A stretch of DNA of 64,000 bases, from positions 62,001 to 126,000 of the forward strand of contig JACKKJ010000004.1 in NCBI GenBank assembly GCA_024236495.1, given 5' to 3'. Numbering within the stretch: position 1 is the first letter of the stretch; every line of letters starts with the position of its first letter. The notes beneath the pieces are model-generated. The model did not search any database and had not been told where the DNA came from. It saw only the letters and a program-made list of their open reading frames with translations. The stretch is from Paracoccaceae bacterium. Lineage in GTDB: Bacteria; Pseudomonadota; Alphaproteobacteria; Rhodobacterales; Rhodobacteraceae. Below, in pieces: positions 16,020 through 24,408 of the stretch. A program made the translations under genes and the position numbers.

Positions 16020-18395
16020 ATGACCATGCTTGACCCGCCACACCCCAAGGAGGCGTCGGTCGCCCCGCGCCCGCCGCAAACCGTCATGAGGCTGGCGCGC
16101 ATGGGCGCGGCGCATCCGTTCCGGCTGTCGTTCCTGCGCGTGATGCTCAGGCGGATGGCGGCCGAGGGCTGGCGCTTCGACCGCCCGGTCTGGGATCTGG
16201 ACGCGCGGGGCGTCGGGCGCGCCGTCTACCGCGCGACGGGGCCGGACCGCACCTACAGCCTTGTCGCCTTCGCCCACGATCTGCCCGACGACATGCGGTC
16301 GGACCGGGTGATCGCGACCGCCTGGGACGCGACCTTCGCGCTCTTCGACGGGATGCCGTCATCGGCCGATCTCGACCGGCTCCAGGCCAACGTGCCCCTG
16401 CAGGAAGCGGGCCGGATCAGCGGGCGGGAACTGTCGCTCAGCCGTGCCAACCGGTCGGTCCGGCTCTGGTCGCATGTGGTGGCGGCACTGGCCGAAGGCC
16501 GCCAGCCGGACCCGGCCGAAATCGCGGCGGTGGGCTACCTGATGCGTACGACCGCCGTCTACGGGGCTGGCAAGTTCGGGGCCGCGGACTGGTCCGACAT
16601 CGCCGGCCGGCCGGAGCTTTCGGTGCCTTTCCAGGCCGAGATGCTGTCGGTCTGGCTGACGCGGCAGTTTACCGTCGATATCGTCGAACACCTGGCGCGG
16701 GCAAAGGGCGGGCAGGGGGCGGTCCGCCTGTCCCGCGAGATCCGCGAAAGCCTTGGCGTCGGCAATTCCACCGGGCTTGGCATGGCACCCTATCTGGTCC
16801 GCCACCCGGTGCTCTTGAACAACTGGATCGCGGCGCGCGAAACGGCGCTGGCGCGGGTGCGGTCGCTGTCCACCGCGACGGAACCGGCGGTCGAAGAGTT
16901 CAAGGCCGCCTGGGCCGCCGCCGTTGCCAACGCCGGGCGCTGGCGGTCTCAGCATCCGATCCAGACCGGACGGCTTGCCGACCTCAGGCGCGACCTTGCA
17001 CGCATCGGCGACCGGCTGGCCACCTTCCCCGGCGACGCGCCCCGTCCCTGGGACGCGCTCTGGCGCTGGGGCGAGGGGGCACTGAGCCTTGAGGGGCAGG
17101 AGGCGCTTCTGGCGATCCTTCTGGAACCGCACGGCGCGCTGATCGACGATCTGGCGCAGACCATGGCCGCGGACGAGGCATTCGGGATCGACGGCGCCAT
17201 GACGCTCGACGCCTTGCGCGCGGTGCTTGCGGCAAGCTACGACTGGGCGCTCGCAATCGACTTTTCCGATCCGGCCCAGCAGGCCCGTTTCTGGTATGTC
17301 TCGGAAGAAAAGCTTGAACCGCGGCTTGGGGAACGCGCAACCGAGGCGGGGGCCGAAAGGGAACAGCCGCTGTGTGTCGGGCGGCTGGCCAGCGAACTGG
17401 ACGCGGCACTTGCGGCCTGGCCCGCCGATGCGACCGTTGCCGCCTTCCTCTTGCGCCATCCCGAACACCGCTACATGGTCCGCCGCGCCCAGATCGCGGC
17501 CACGCATCCCTATTCGGAGGTGCGCGACAACCTGATCGCGGCGGATGTCCTGCCCATCGACCTGATGCGCTGCAAGCTCGCCTTCTTCGGTGCAAGTCAT
17601 TTCGACCCGAGGTCGGACAAATGGGTGCGTATCAGCCTCTTTCAGGGCGCACCCTATCCGCTCGATATTCCGGCCGAGCCTGACCCGGCGGGCGCCGCCG
17701 CTGCGCCGCTATCCGACAAGGCAGCCCCTTTGCGGCGGGCGCCGGAAGTCGCCCTGTCGCGCAACGAGATCGAGACGCTTTGCACCAAGGCCGCGCGCGG
17801 CACCGGGTTCTCCTGGGGCCTGGCGGAGGAGGCCGGCCGCGCCGCCGCGTGGCTTCACGCACAGGGGCTGGACGGCGCGGCGGCGCTTCTGGCCCATCTT
17901 GAACGCGCGGGCGACCAGGCGGGGCAGGCGCTGCCTGCCGCGATCGCGCCGGGCCACTGGACCGCCGCCGGGGGCGTGACGCTCTGTCCCGTGGCGCTCG
18001 GGGCGTCGCTTGTCGATTTCGGCGGTGTTCCTGCGGCGGGGGGGCGCGGCCTGGCGCTTGGCCCGGTCGGACGTCCGCTCATGTTGCTGCCGTTCCTGGC
18101 CGCGCTGTCCCTGGCGCGTCAGACCGCGCTGTCCTTGTCTTGGGACGGGGGGCAGGTCTGGCTGGACGGCGCGGGCAGTCCCTCTGGCGATCTTGCGGCG
18201 CTGGCGGACCTGCCATTGGCGATGCTGCATCTTGCCTGCGATCCAGGCACGGTCGCCGCCGCTGCGCCGAGGCAGGCGCGCGGCTGCGATGGCGCGGTCG
18301 CCGACCGGCTTGGTCTGTTCGCACTGAGGACGACGGTCCCGCCCTCGGCGAAATCGCGCGAGGATGCCGGGGCCGGGACCAGCGACAACGACTGA
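16020..18395 (+). CDS. Large fusion: uncharacterised N-terminal region plus DUF3726-like C-terminal domain
   Basis: A 791-residue soluble protein. Residues about 577-791 resemble DUF3726 (opening VALSRNEIETLCTKAARGTG and GLAEEAGRAAAWL). Residues 1-560 belong to a family I do not recognise: they start with an arginine-rich helix (HPFRLSFLRVMLRRMAAEGW), contain QPLCVGRLASELDAAL, and end with RRAQIAATHPYSEVRDNLIA and KLAFFGASHFDPRSDKWVRI. I see no known catalytic motif, nucleotide loop or membrane segment. The join is through an Ala/Pro-rich linker near residues 550-575, which looks like a fusion of two proteins that could be separate elsewhere. Position between an M19 dipeptidase and an Ldh-family imine reductase implies a role in the same catabolic pathway. 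Confidence 0.65.
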   Translation: MTMLDPPHPKEASVAPRPPQTVMRLARMGAAHPFRLSFLRVMLRRMAAEGWRFDRPVWDLDARGVGRAVYRATGPDRTYSLVAFAHDLPDDMRSDRVIATAWDATFALFDGMPSSADLDRLQANVPLQEAGRISGRELSLSRANRSVRLWSHVVAALAEGRQPDPAEIAAVGYLMRTTAVYGAGKFGAADWSDIAGRPELSVPFQAEMLSVWLTRQFTVDIVEHLARAKGGQGAVRLSREIRESLGVGNSTGLGMAPYLVRHPVLLNNWIAARETALARVRSLSTATEPAVEEFKAAWAAAVANAGRWRSQHPIQTGRLADLRRDLARIGDRLATFPGDAPRPWDALWRWGEGALSLEGQEALLAILLEPHGALIDDLAQTMAADEAFGIDGAMTLDALRAVLAASYDWALAIDFSDPAQQARFWYVSEEKLEPRLGERATEAGAEREQPLCVGRLASELDAALAAWPADATVAAFLLRHPEHRYMVRRAQIAATHPYSEVRDNLIAADVLPIDLMRCKLAFFGASHFDPRSDKWVRISLFQGAPYPLDIPAEPDPAGAAAAPLSDKAAPLRRAPEVALSRNEIETLCTKAARGTGFSWGLAEEAGRAAAWLHAQGLDGAAALLAHLERAGDQAGQALPAAIAPGHWTAAGGVTLCPVALGASLVDFGGVPAAGGRGLALGPVGRPLMLLPFLAALSLARQTALSLSWDGGQVWLDGAGSPSGDLAALADLPLAMLHLACDPGTVAAAAPRQARGCDGAVADRLGLFALRTTVPPSAKSREDAGAGTSDND

Positions 18396-18457
18396 ACCAG
18401 CCTCCCCGGGGCACCATTGCGCGGGGCCGTCGCACCCGTCCGGAAAGGGAAGAACCC

Positions 18458-19444
18458 ATGCAGATAGCGATCGCAGAGATCGAACGGATCAGCGAAAAGG
18501 CTCTGGCGGCCCACGGCGCGGGGACCTGGCAGGCACGCGAGGTGGCCCGCGCCATCGCCCGCGCGGAAGAGACCGGGAACGTCATCTGCGGGCTCTACTA
18601 TCTGGAAAGCTACTGCCGACAGCTGCTGTCGGGACGGGTCAACGGCACCGTCGATCCCGTCGTGACGCAGCCCAGGCCCGGCACGGTCCTGGCCGACGCC
18701 CGGCTCGGCTTTGCGCAGCCCGCCTTCGCCCGCGCCTTCGAACCGGCCGTCGCGGCGGCGCGCGCCTGCGGCATCGCAAGCCTTGCGGTCTGCCATTCGC
18801 ACACCTGCACGTCGCTGGGTTTCTTCACCGAACAGATCGCGGCGGCGGGGTTGATCGGCCTCGGCGTCACCAATGCCTCTGCCATCGTGGCGGGGCCGGG
18901 GGGGCGGCTGCCGGTCATCGGAACCAACCCGGTCGCCTTCACCATCCCCGGTGCCGACGGTCCCGCGATGCATGCCGATTTCTCCACCGCCGCGGTCGCG
19001 CTGGGCAAGATCACCATGGCCAAGGCCGCGGGCGAGGCGATCCCCCCGGGCTGGGCGGTGGACCGCGAGGGCCGGCCCACGACCGACCCCGAGGCGGCGC
19101 TGGCCGGGTCGCTTGTCAGCGCGGCGGGCTACAAGGGCTGGGCGCTTGGCCTTCTGGCGGAATTCCTGGCGGCGGGGCTGACCGGATCGGTCAATGCCCT
19201 GGATGTCCGTGCGCTCAAGGCAGAAGGCGGTCCGCCGCATGACCTGGGCCAGTTCTACATCCTGATCGACCCGGGCCCGGCCGCCGACACCCTGGCAAGC
19301 CGCATCGCGCGCGTGGCCGAGGCGATCGCGGAAGACCCGCAGGTGCGCATCCCCGGGGCCGGGCGCAGGCCCCGCGCCATGGTCGATGTCGCGCCCGATC
19401 TTTGGGCGACGGTCGCCGCGCTGGCGGCGCGACAACCGGGCTGA
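18458..19444 (+). CDS. Ldh-family NAD(P)H oxidoreductase (delta1-pyrroline/piperideine-2-carboxylate reductase-like)
   Basis: A 328-residue member of the malate/L-sulfolactate/ureidoglycolate dehydrogenase family, a fold unrelated to classical lactate dehydrogenase. Typical segments are the catalytic-His region AVCHSHTCTSLGFFTEQI (near residue 108), IGTNPVAFTIPG (near residue 150) and YKGWALGLLAEFLAAGLTG (near residue 226). Short members with SHT...LG are often imine reductases acting on delta1-pyrroline-2-carboxylate or delta1-piperideine-2-carboxylate. That would match a proline- or lysine-derived imino acid pathway with the aldehyde dehydrogenase of this operon, but the substrate is inferred. 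A GGAAAGGGAAG sequence precedes ATG 18458. Sixty-two bp separate it from the fusion gene. Confidence 0.85.
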   Translation: MQIAIAEIERISEKALAAHGAGTWQAREVARAIARAEETGNVICGLYYLESYCRQLLSGRVNGTVDPVVTQPRPGTVLADARLGFAQPAFARAFEPAVAAARACGIASLAVCHSHTCTSLGFFTEQIAAAGLIGLGVTNASAIVAGPGGRLPVIGTNPVAFTIPGADGPAMHADFSTAAVALGKITMAKAAGEAIPPGWAVDREGRPTTDPEAALAGSLVSAAGYKGWALGLLAEFLAAGLTGSVNALDVRALKAEGGPPHDLGQFYILIDPGPAADTLASRIARVAEAIAEDPQVRIPGAGRRPRAMVDVAPDLWATVAALAARQPG

Positions 19445-19492
19445 CCGCTGCCCGGCGCTGGCGGCATCGCACCCGCCGCCCGCGCCGTGGGA

Positions 19493-19846
19493 TCAGGCGG
19501 AGATGTCCACCTCGACATCCAGGAAGGGCGCGTATTGCTGCGCGCCGAAGATGTCGCCATCGCCCGCGCTGCCCGAGGGGCGGACGCGCAGGATGGTGAA
19601 CTTGATCGCGAAGGCCGGGTCGTATTCGACGAAGTCGGTCAGCCGTTCGGGCGCGACGTTCAGGATGCGGCAGACGCTTTCACGGGTCAGCGCGCCGGAC
19701 CGCTTGACCATCTCGTAGGTCGCGCGTTCGCGGAAGATGATGTCGAAGGTGATCTTGTCGGTGCCGGCGTTTTTCGACCGGATCGTCTTGGCCAGGTCCG
19801 ACAGTTTCTTGCGGGTGTTCATGGTCGCGTTCATGGGGGCGTTCAT
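19493..19846 (-). CDS. DUF4387 domain-containing protein (AtuA partner)
   Basis: A small protein of about 117 residues, or 109-113 if an in-frame ATG at 19834 or 19822 is used. The core LAKTIRSKNAGTDKITFDII and the C-terminal SGSAGDGDIFGAQQYAPFLD match the DUF4387 pattern as I know it. DUF4387 genes commonly follow DUF1446/AtuA-like genes, as here (8 bp gap), so the two may form a complex. Its function is unknown. The repeated MNAPMNATMN at the N-terminus makes the exact start uncertain. Confidence 0.8.
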   Translation of the reverse strand: MNAPMNATMNTRKKLSDLAKTIRSKNAGTDKITFDIIFRERATYEMVKRSGALTRESVCRILNVAPERLTDFVEYDPAFAIKFTILRVRPSGSAGDGDIFGAQQYAPFLDVEVDISA

Positions 19847-19854
19847 CCTGGGCC

Positions 19855-21213
19855 TCAGCCGACGGTGGCGGTGTGGGTGGGGAAAAGCTCCAGCGGGTCG
19901 CTGACGGCCATCGTGTGATTGAGCGTCCAGCGATAGGCCGGGCTGGCCTGCATCACCTCGTCCAGCACGAAGGATACGCCGCCGGCGGTCCCTTTGACGT
20001 CGGGAAGGCGCGCGTAGAACATCTGCCGGGTGCCGGTCATGCAGACCTCCTCGGCCATTTCGCGGGTGGGCGCGATCCCCTGGACGACCACGCAAAGCTC
20101 ATGCCCGGGCTGGTCCTTCAAGGGCTCCATGTCGCCCATCACGCCGTTGCGGCCGAAGACGCTGTAGTGAAGTTCCCAGCCCTCGGGGCCAAAGCGTTCT
20201 TCCGTCTGCCGGCGCGCCCAGTCGATGACCGCATCGACATTGGCGATCGTATAGGGATCGCGGATGCCTGCCATCCCGACAAAGCGTTCGCCGACCTTGC
20301 CCGACCCTTCCAGCTTGACCCGGAATTCCTCGGCGGGGACGAAATCCATCCCGGTCACGCGGGTGGTCCTGTCGCTGGCCTGTTCATAGGCGCAATGCGT
20401 CATGTCCAGCATCCCGCCCGCCACGAATTCATGGAAGGGGTTCGACCGTTCGTACATCGCGTGACCCGCGACAGAGGCCACGGTGCAGCGCTGCCAGGGG
20501 GCCATGGCCGTCACCTCGACCGCCTCGGGCGTGATCTCGCCCATCACGGTTTCCTTCGCACCATAGGGTTCGGCGCAGAACGACGCGCATTCGAGAACCT
20601 TGCCAAGGTAGTAGCTTTGCGCCTGCGGATAGCCCTTGTGAAGCGCGCAGGCCGCGAAGATCGCGCTGTCTGAGGACCGGCCGCCGATGATGACGTCGCA
20701 ACCCTCCTCCAGAAGCTTGACGAAGGGATGGACGCCCGCCATCGCCACCACGCGGCTTGTCGCGTCCAGCTCCGCCTCGCTCAGATCCTCGCGCGCGTCC
20801 AGACCACGCACCGGCGATCCGCCGCGGATCTTGGCGCGGATCAGGTCGCGGTCCACCTCGGAATAGAACCAGCCCAGCTTGAACGGCGCGAGGCCGTGGC
20901 GCGCCGCGATGTCGCGGATGATCTGCACATACATGTCGACGCGGCTGTTGGTGCCGGTGTCTCCGGCAGAGCCGATCAGCATCGGCACGCCCAGCCGCCG
21001 CGCGGCCAGAAGCATCTGCTCAAGGTCGTGTTCCTGCCAGGCGCGGGGGCTGGCGCAGCTGTCGTTGCCGAGCGGCACCGGGCCGATATCGTCGCTGCCG
21101 GAATCGGCGGCGATGAAGTCCGGCCGGGTCTCCACGGCAAGGTGGAAGCTTTCGGTCTTCAGGGGCGCGAAGCCCAGATGCCCGTTGGGGCAGATGATCC
21201 GGATCGACGACAT
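19855..21213 (-). CDS. Acyclic terpene utilisation AtuA family protein (DUF1446)
   Basis: A 452-residue protein of the DUF1446/AtuA family: ICPNGHLGFAP at the N-terminus, FIAADSGSDDIGPVPLG near residue 33, GSAGDTGTNSRVDMY near residue 81 and DVIIGGRSSDSAIFAA near residue 173. AtuA is needed for citronellol/geraniol use in Pseudomonas, but most family members lack a known reaction and occur in varied catabolic operons. No terpene genes (atuC/F carboxylase) lie nearby, so the terpene name should not be taken literally. It is paired with a DUF4387 gene. A good sigma-54 -24/-12 element lies 38-53 bp upstream of the start, so the pair is probably transcribed separately from the ABC operon. Confidence 0.85.
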   Translation of the reverse strand: MSSIRIICPNGHLGFAPLKTESFHLAVETRPDFIAADSGSDDIGPVPLGNDSCASPRAWQEHDLEQMLLAARRLGVPMLIGSAGDTGTNSRVDMYVQIIRDIAARHGLAPFKLGWFYSEVDRDLIRAKIRGGSPVRGLDAREDLSEAELDATSRVVAMAGVHPFVKLLEEGCDVIIGGRSSDSAIFAACALHKGYPQAQSYYLGKVLECASFCAEPYGAKETVMGEITPEAVEVTAMAPWQRCTVASVAGHAMYERSNPFHEFVAGGMLDMTHCAYEQASDRTTRVTGMDFVPAEEFRVKLEGSGKVGERFVGMAGIRDPYTIANVDAVIDWARRQTEERFGPEGWELHYSVFGRNGVMGDMEPLKDQPGHELCVVVQGIAPTREMAEEVCMTGTRQMFYARLPDVKGTAGGVSFVLDEVMQASPAYRWTLNHTMAVSDPLELFPTHTATVG

Positions 21214-21250
21214 GGATTCCTCTCAGGCAGGGCGTTGTCACCGATCTATA

Positions 21251-21266
21251 TGCGCAGATCGTGCCA
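21251..21266 (-). promoter_or_regulatory. Candidate sigma-54 (-24/-12) promoter of the AtuA-DUF4387 operon
   Basis: On the minus strand the sequence is TGGCACGATCTGCGCA, with GG at 21265-21264 and GC at 21253-21252. This gives the diagnostic GG-N10-GC spacing and a perfect TGGCACG -24 block; the -12 block GCGCA departs from TTGCA at two positions. Predicted transcription start is near 21240, leaving about a 27-nt leader to the AtuA start. An NtrC-family activator is encoded just upstream. Confidence 0.65.
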
Positions 21267-21315
21267 GCCAGCGCCGCGGCGACGCGCAGTTCGGCCGGTG
21301 ACGGCCCGGGGGATT

Positions 21316-21330
21316 GCGCGGGTTTCGCGC
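21316..21330. promoter_or_regulatory. Candidate activator-binding site (GCGCG-N5-CGCGC)
   Basis: An inverted repeat GCGCGGGTTTCGCGC lies about 58 bp upstream of the -24 element of the AtuA promoter. A near copy, with the same GCGCGGGTTTC and a closing CGCGC, sits about 48 bp upstream of the other sigma-54 promoter (28998-29014). The shared sequence and position suggest the binding site of the linked sigma-54 activator. Chance is a real risk in GC-rich DNA. Confidence 0.4.
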
Positions 21331-21343
21331 CCCGGTGTGGAAA

Positions 21344-22321
21344 TCACGCCTTGAGAAGCCCGAGCTTGATCATCTGGTGGCGCAGCGCGTGGCGCGACAG
21401 GCCAAGCGTCCGCGCGGCCTCCTGCTGGTTTCCGGCTGCACCGGTCAGCGCCCGGGCGATCAGGTCGCGCTGAAAGGCTTCGGTCGCGGCATGGTAGTCG
21501 CCGCCGCCGTCGGCGGGCCCGCCGGGAACCGCACGCCCGGCCGCGGTCACGCTGCGCAGGATCCGGTCGGGCAGGTGGCGCGGCTCGATCTCGTCGTCGT
21601 CTTCAAGGATGAAGATCCGTTCCAGCAGGTTTTCCAGCTCGCGCACATTGCCCGGCCAGGGATAGCGCAGAAAGATTTCCTCGGTCTCGGCGCTCAGCCC
21701 GCGCAGCTTGCGCCCGTAGGCACGGTTGAACCGGCCGATGAAATGGCGCGCCAGGGTCAGAACGTCCTCGCCGCGGTCGCGCAGCGCGGGCAGGTTCACC
21801 GCGACGACCTGCAGGCGGTAGTAAAGGTCTTCGCGGAAGCGACCCGATGTCACCTCGGACAGGAGAACCTTGTTGGTCGCCGCGATGAAGCGCACGTCGA
21901 CCGTCACCGGCTTGATGGCCCCGACGCGGCGGAACTGCTGGGTATCAAGCAGCGACAGAAGCTTGGCCTGAAGCGTCAGGTCCATTTCGCGGATCTCGTC
22001 CAGAAAGACGGTGCCCTGGTTCGCGGCCTCGACCAGCCCCAGCTTGCGGTCGACCGCACCGGTAAAGGCGCCCTTCTCGTGGCCGAAAAGCTCCGATTCC
22101 AGAAGGCTGGCGGGCAGGGCGGCGCAGTTGATGTCGACGAAATCGCGCGCTGCGCGGCTGGAGGCCTGGTGGATCATCCGCGCCACAAGTCCCTTGCCGG
22201 TGCCGGTCTCGCCATAGATCAGGACCGTGCGGGTGGGGCTGCGGGCGATCCGCTCGATCAGGTTGCGCAGGGTTTCCAGCGCCGGCGAGGTGCCGACAAT
22301 CTCGTTCCGGTAGTCTGCCAT
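21344..22321 (-). CDS. Sigma-54-dependent activator (bacterial enhancer-binding protein) without sensor domain
   Basis: A 325-residue AAA+ activator. Walker A is GETGTGKG (near residue 38), the sigma-54 contact loop GAFTGA is intact (near residue 84), Walker B is GTVFLDEI, the R-finger region is FREDLYYRL, and a Fis-type helix-turn-helix closes the protein (NQQEAARTLGLSRHALRHQM). The protein starts almost at the AAA+ domain, so there is no receiver, GAF or PAS domain; like PspF it must be controlled by a partner protein, by abundance or otherwise. It starts 15 bp after the C45 gene and is the last gene of the ABC operon, implying positive feedback if the sigma-54 promoter at 28944-28959 drives it. 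Confidence 0.92.
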   Translation of the reverse strand: MADYRNEIVGTSPALETLRNLIERIARSPTRTVLIYGETGTGKGLVARMIHQASSRAARDFVDINCAALPASLLESELFGHEKGAFTGAVDRKLGLVEAANQGTVFLDEIREMDLTLQAKLLSLLDTQQFRRVGAIKPVTVDVRFIAATNKVLLSEVTSGRFREDLYYRLQVVAVNLPALRDRGEDVLTLARHFIGRFNRAYGRKLRGLSAETEEIFLRYPWPGNVRELENLLERIFILEDDDEIEPRHLPDRILRSVTAAGRAVPGGPADGGGDYHAATEAFQRDLIARALTGAAGNQQEAARTLGLSRHALRHQMIKLGLLKA

Positions 22322-22336
22322 CCGCCTGTCGCCGCC

Positions 22337-23404
22337 CTAGCTTGCGCGGCAGGGCTCCGGCGCCTGCCACCTGTCCAGGCACGGCGTCCCTTCCGCGACT
22401 TCCATTGCACCCAGCCTACACGAATAGATGGCGCAGGAAATGGTCTCGGCGCCGTCGGGCCTGTCGGCGTGCTGGCAAATCGGCGCGCCGTCGGGGCCGG
22501 GATGGGTGGCCATCAGGGCGCGGGCCGCGGCGGCCGTCCAGTCGCGGCCGGGCAGGCGGCGCGACAGGAAGGCGTGCCTTGCATGGGAATTCCCGGCGAT
22601 GCGGTCGCCCTCAGGCCCCAGGGTTTCGCCAGCGATCGCGGGGGTGGTGAAATGGTTGGTCCGCCACTGGACGCCGCCCTCGCGGATTGCCGGTCCGCCG
22701 GCGGACAGTTCGACCGCTGCGGTCGCGCCCTGCCGGTCGGCCATCACAAGCGTCCCGCCGCCCGCGTGTGGCAGGCTGCGGATCATCGCCAGCGCCGCTG
22801 CGACCGTCGGCGCGCGCGCCAGAAGCCGCGGCATCAGGAAATAGCGCAGCCAGCCGACCCGGTGGCGGTTGACCGCGACCTGGGTGTCGGCAATCGCCAG
22901 CCCCGCGGCGTTGATCCCCGACGACCAGGCGGCAAGGCTGCCAAGGCTGCCAAGGCTCAGGATCTGGCCGGTGGCGATGTCGGGCCCGGCATGGCGGAAC
23001 ACGCACTGGATGCCAAGGTGACGGCCCGAGTAATCCCGGTTCTTCACCACCAGCGGCCCCTCCGGCCCGCCCGGCACGGCCCAGGCGCTGCAACCCTCGA
23101 TCAATTGCGCGCCACCCTTCATGTCGCGCAGTGTCCCAAGATGGAGATGGGCGAAAAGATCGGCTTCGGACAGGCCGAAGGCGCGCGCGATCCCGGCAAG
23201 CTCGGCAAGGCTTTCGGGATCGTGCGCGTCGTGAAAGGCGCGCTGCGCGGCAAGGTAGGCTTCCGCGTCGGCGTCGATCAGCCCTTCGGCGCGGGCCGTT
23301 TCGACCCGCGCGACGGTGGCCGCGCGCAGCGTCTCAGCCGGGGCTGCGCCCGCCTGGGCCTGCCCGCGCGCCGCCGCCGGGCCGGTTGCCGAAATCTCGA
23401 TCAC
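22337..23404 (-). CDS. C45 family acyltransferase/autoproteolytic Ntn hydrolase
   Basis: A 355-residue protein of the acyl-CoA:6-aminopenicillanate acyltransferase (C45) family. The precursor would cleave itself before the cysteine in LIEGCSAWAV (near residue 105), making that Cys the N-terminal nucleophile. Other family features are VVKNRDYSGRH, SSGINAAGLAIADTQV and RTNHFTTPA. Members hydrolyse or transfer acyl groups on amides, including N-acyl amino acids and peptides. Encoded inside an oligopeptide-type ABC operon (4-bp overlap with the second ATPase gene), it probably deacylates or cleaves the imported compound in the cytoplasm. No signal peptide is visible. Confidence 0.87.
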   Translation of the reverse strand: MIEISATGPAAARGQAQAGAAPAETLRAATVARVETARAEGLIDADAEAYLAAQRAFHDAHDPESLAELAGIARAFGLSEADLFAHLHLGTLRDMKGGAQLIEGCSAWAVPGGPEGPLVVKNRDYSGRHLGIQCVFRHAGPDIATGQILSLGSLGSLAAWSSGINAAGLAIADTQVAVNRHRVGWLRYFLMPRLLARAPTVAAALAMIRSLPHAGGGTLVMADRQGATAAVELSAGGPAIREGGVQWRTNHFTTPAIAGETLGPEGDRIAGNSHARHAFLSRRLPGRDWTAAAARALMATHPGPDGAPICQHADRPDGAETISCAIYSCRLGAMEVAEGTPCLDRWQAPEPCRAS

Positions 23405-24408
23405 CGCCCGCCCTCAAGCAGGCTCAGCCCTTCATCCAGCCGGTGACAGGCAGCCGAATGCGCGCCGCCAAGGTCGCGCGTCTGTGGCGCGGCGCTGCGG
23501 CAGATCCCGGTCGCCAGCGGGCAGCGGGTATGGAACTTGCACCCTTTCGGCGGGTTCAGCGGCGATGGCAGGTCGCCCTGCAGCCTGACCCGCGCCTTCC
23601 TGTCGCGCCGCGCGCCGATCTCCGGCACCGCCGACAAGAGGCTTTGCGTATAGGGATGGCGCGGGTTGTCCAGCACCGCCGCCACCGGGCCGGTTTCGAC
23701 GATCTCGCCCAGATACATGACCGCGACCCGGTCCGAGAGATAACCGATGACCGAAATGTCGTGGCTGATGAACAGATAGGTCAGCCCGAGGTCGCGCTTC
23801 AGCTCAAGCAGAAGCGCGATGATCTGTGCCTGGATCGACACGTCCAGCGCCGAGACCGGTTCGTCGCAGACGATGAATTCCGGGTTCGACACCAGCGCCC
23901 GCGCGATCCCGATGCGCTGCCGCTGACCGCCCGAGAACTGGTGGGGATAGCGGTCAAGCTGGCCGGCCTTCAGGCCCACGCGTTCCAGCACGCGGGCGGT
24001 GATCTCTCGGGCCTCCTCGCCGCTGGCGATCCCGTGCAGCGCCAGGGGCAGGCCGACGATTTCGGCCACGGTGCGGCGGGGGTTCAGGCTTGCGTAGGGG
24101 TCCTGAAAGATGATCTGCATCCGCCGCCGCATCGCCTTCAGCGCGGGCGGGGCAAGGGCGGTCACCTCGGTTCCGTCGAAGGTCACGCGGCCCGCGCTTG
24201 GTTCGTGCAGGCGCAGGATCGCGCGGCCAAGCGTGGACTTGCCGCAGCCCGATTCCCCGATCAGCCCCAGGACCTCGCCGCGTTCGACGGCCAGCGACAC
24301 GCCGTTGACCGCGCGCACGACCTGGCCCGGATCGCGCGTCACCCTTTGCACAAGCGACGGGCGCCCGGCGTAGTGCTTTGACAGGCCGGTGACCTCAAGC
24401 AGGCTCAT
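23401..24408 (-). CDS. Peptide/opine ABC transporter ATP-binding protein (OppF/DppF type)
   Basis: A 335-residue ATPase: Walker A GESGCGKST, Q-loop IIFQDPYASLNPRRT, signature FSGGQRQRIGIARAL, Walker B FIVCDEPVSALD and H-loop ISHD. The C-terminal oligopeptide-transporter extension has the iron-sulfur-type cysteines of OppD/F (GCKFHTRCPLATGICRS). It energises import together with the preceding ATPase. ATG 24408 overlaps the upstream stop (ATGA), and its own stop overlaps the C45 gene start. Confidence 0.93.
   Translation of the reverse strand: MSLLEVTGLSKHYAGRPSLVQRVTRDPGQVVRAVNGVSLAVERGEVLGLIGESGCGKSTLGRAILRLHEPSAGRVTFDGTEVTALAPPALKAMRRRMQIIFQDPYASLNPRRTVAEIVGLPLALHGIASGEEAREITARVLERVGLKAGQLDRYPHQFSGGQRQRIGIARALVSNPEFIVCDEPVSALDVSIQAQIIALLLELKRDLGLTYLFISHDISVIGYLSDRVAVMYLGEIVETGPVAAVLDNPRHPYTQSLLSAVPEIGARRDRKARVRLQGDLPSPLNPPKGCKFHTRCPLATGICRSAAPQTRDLGGAHSAACHRLDEGLSLLEGGR

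Noticed and set aside
19855..21213. Terpene (citronellol/geraniol) catabolic function for the AtuA family gene
   Set aside because: No geranyl-CoA carboxylase, atuC-H or terpene genes nearby; the family name alone does not justify the substrate.
22931..22960. Short tandem repeat (GGCAAGGCTGCCAAGGCTGCC region) within the C45 gene
   Set aside because: It encodes an in-frame SLGSLGSLAAW stretch in a family position that tolerates it; too short to treat as a repeat element.
21314..23446. A long plus-strand open frame across the sigma-54 activator and C45 genes
   Set aside because: Antisense shadow of two genes with clear catalytic motifs; no ribosome-binding site and no recognisable domain.
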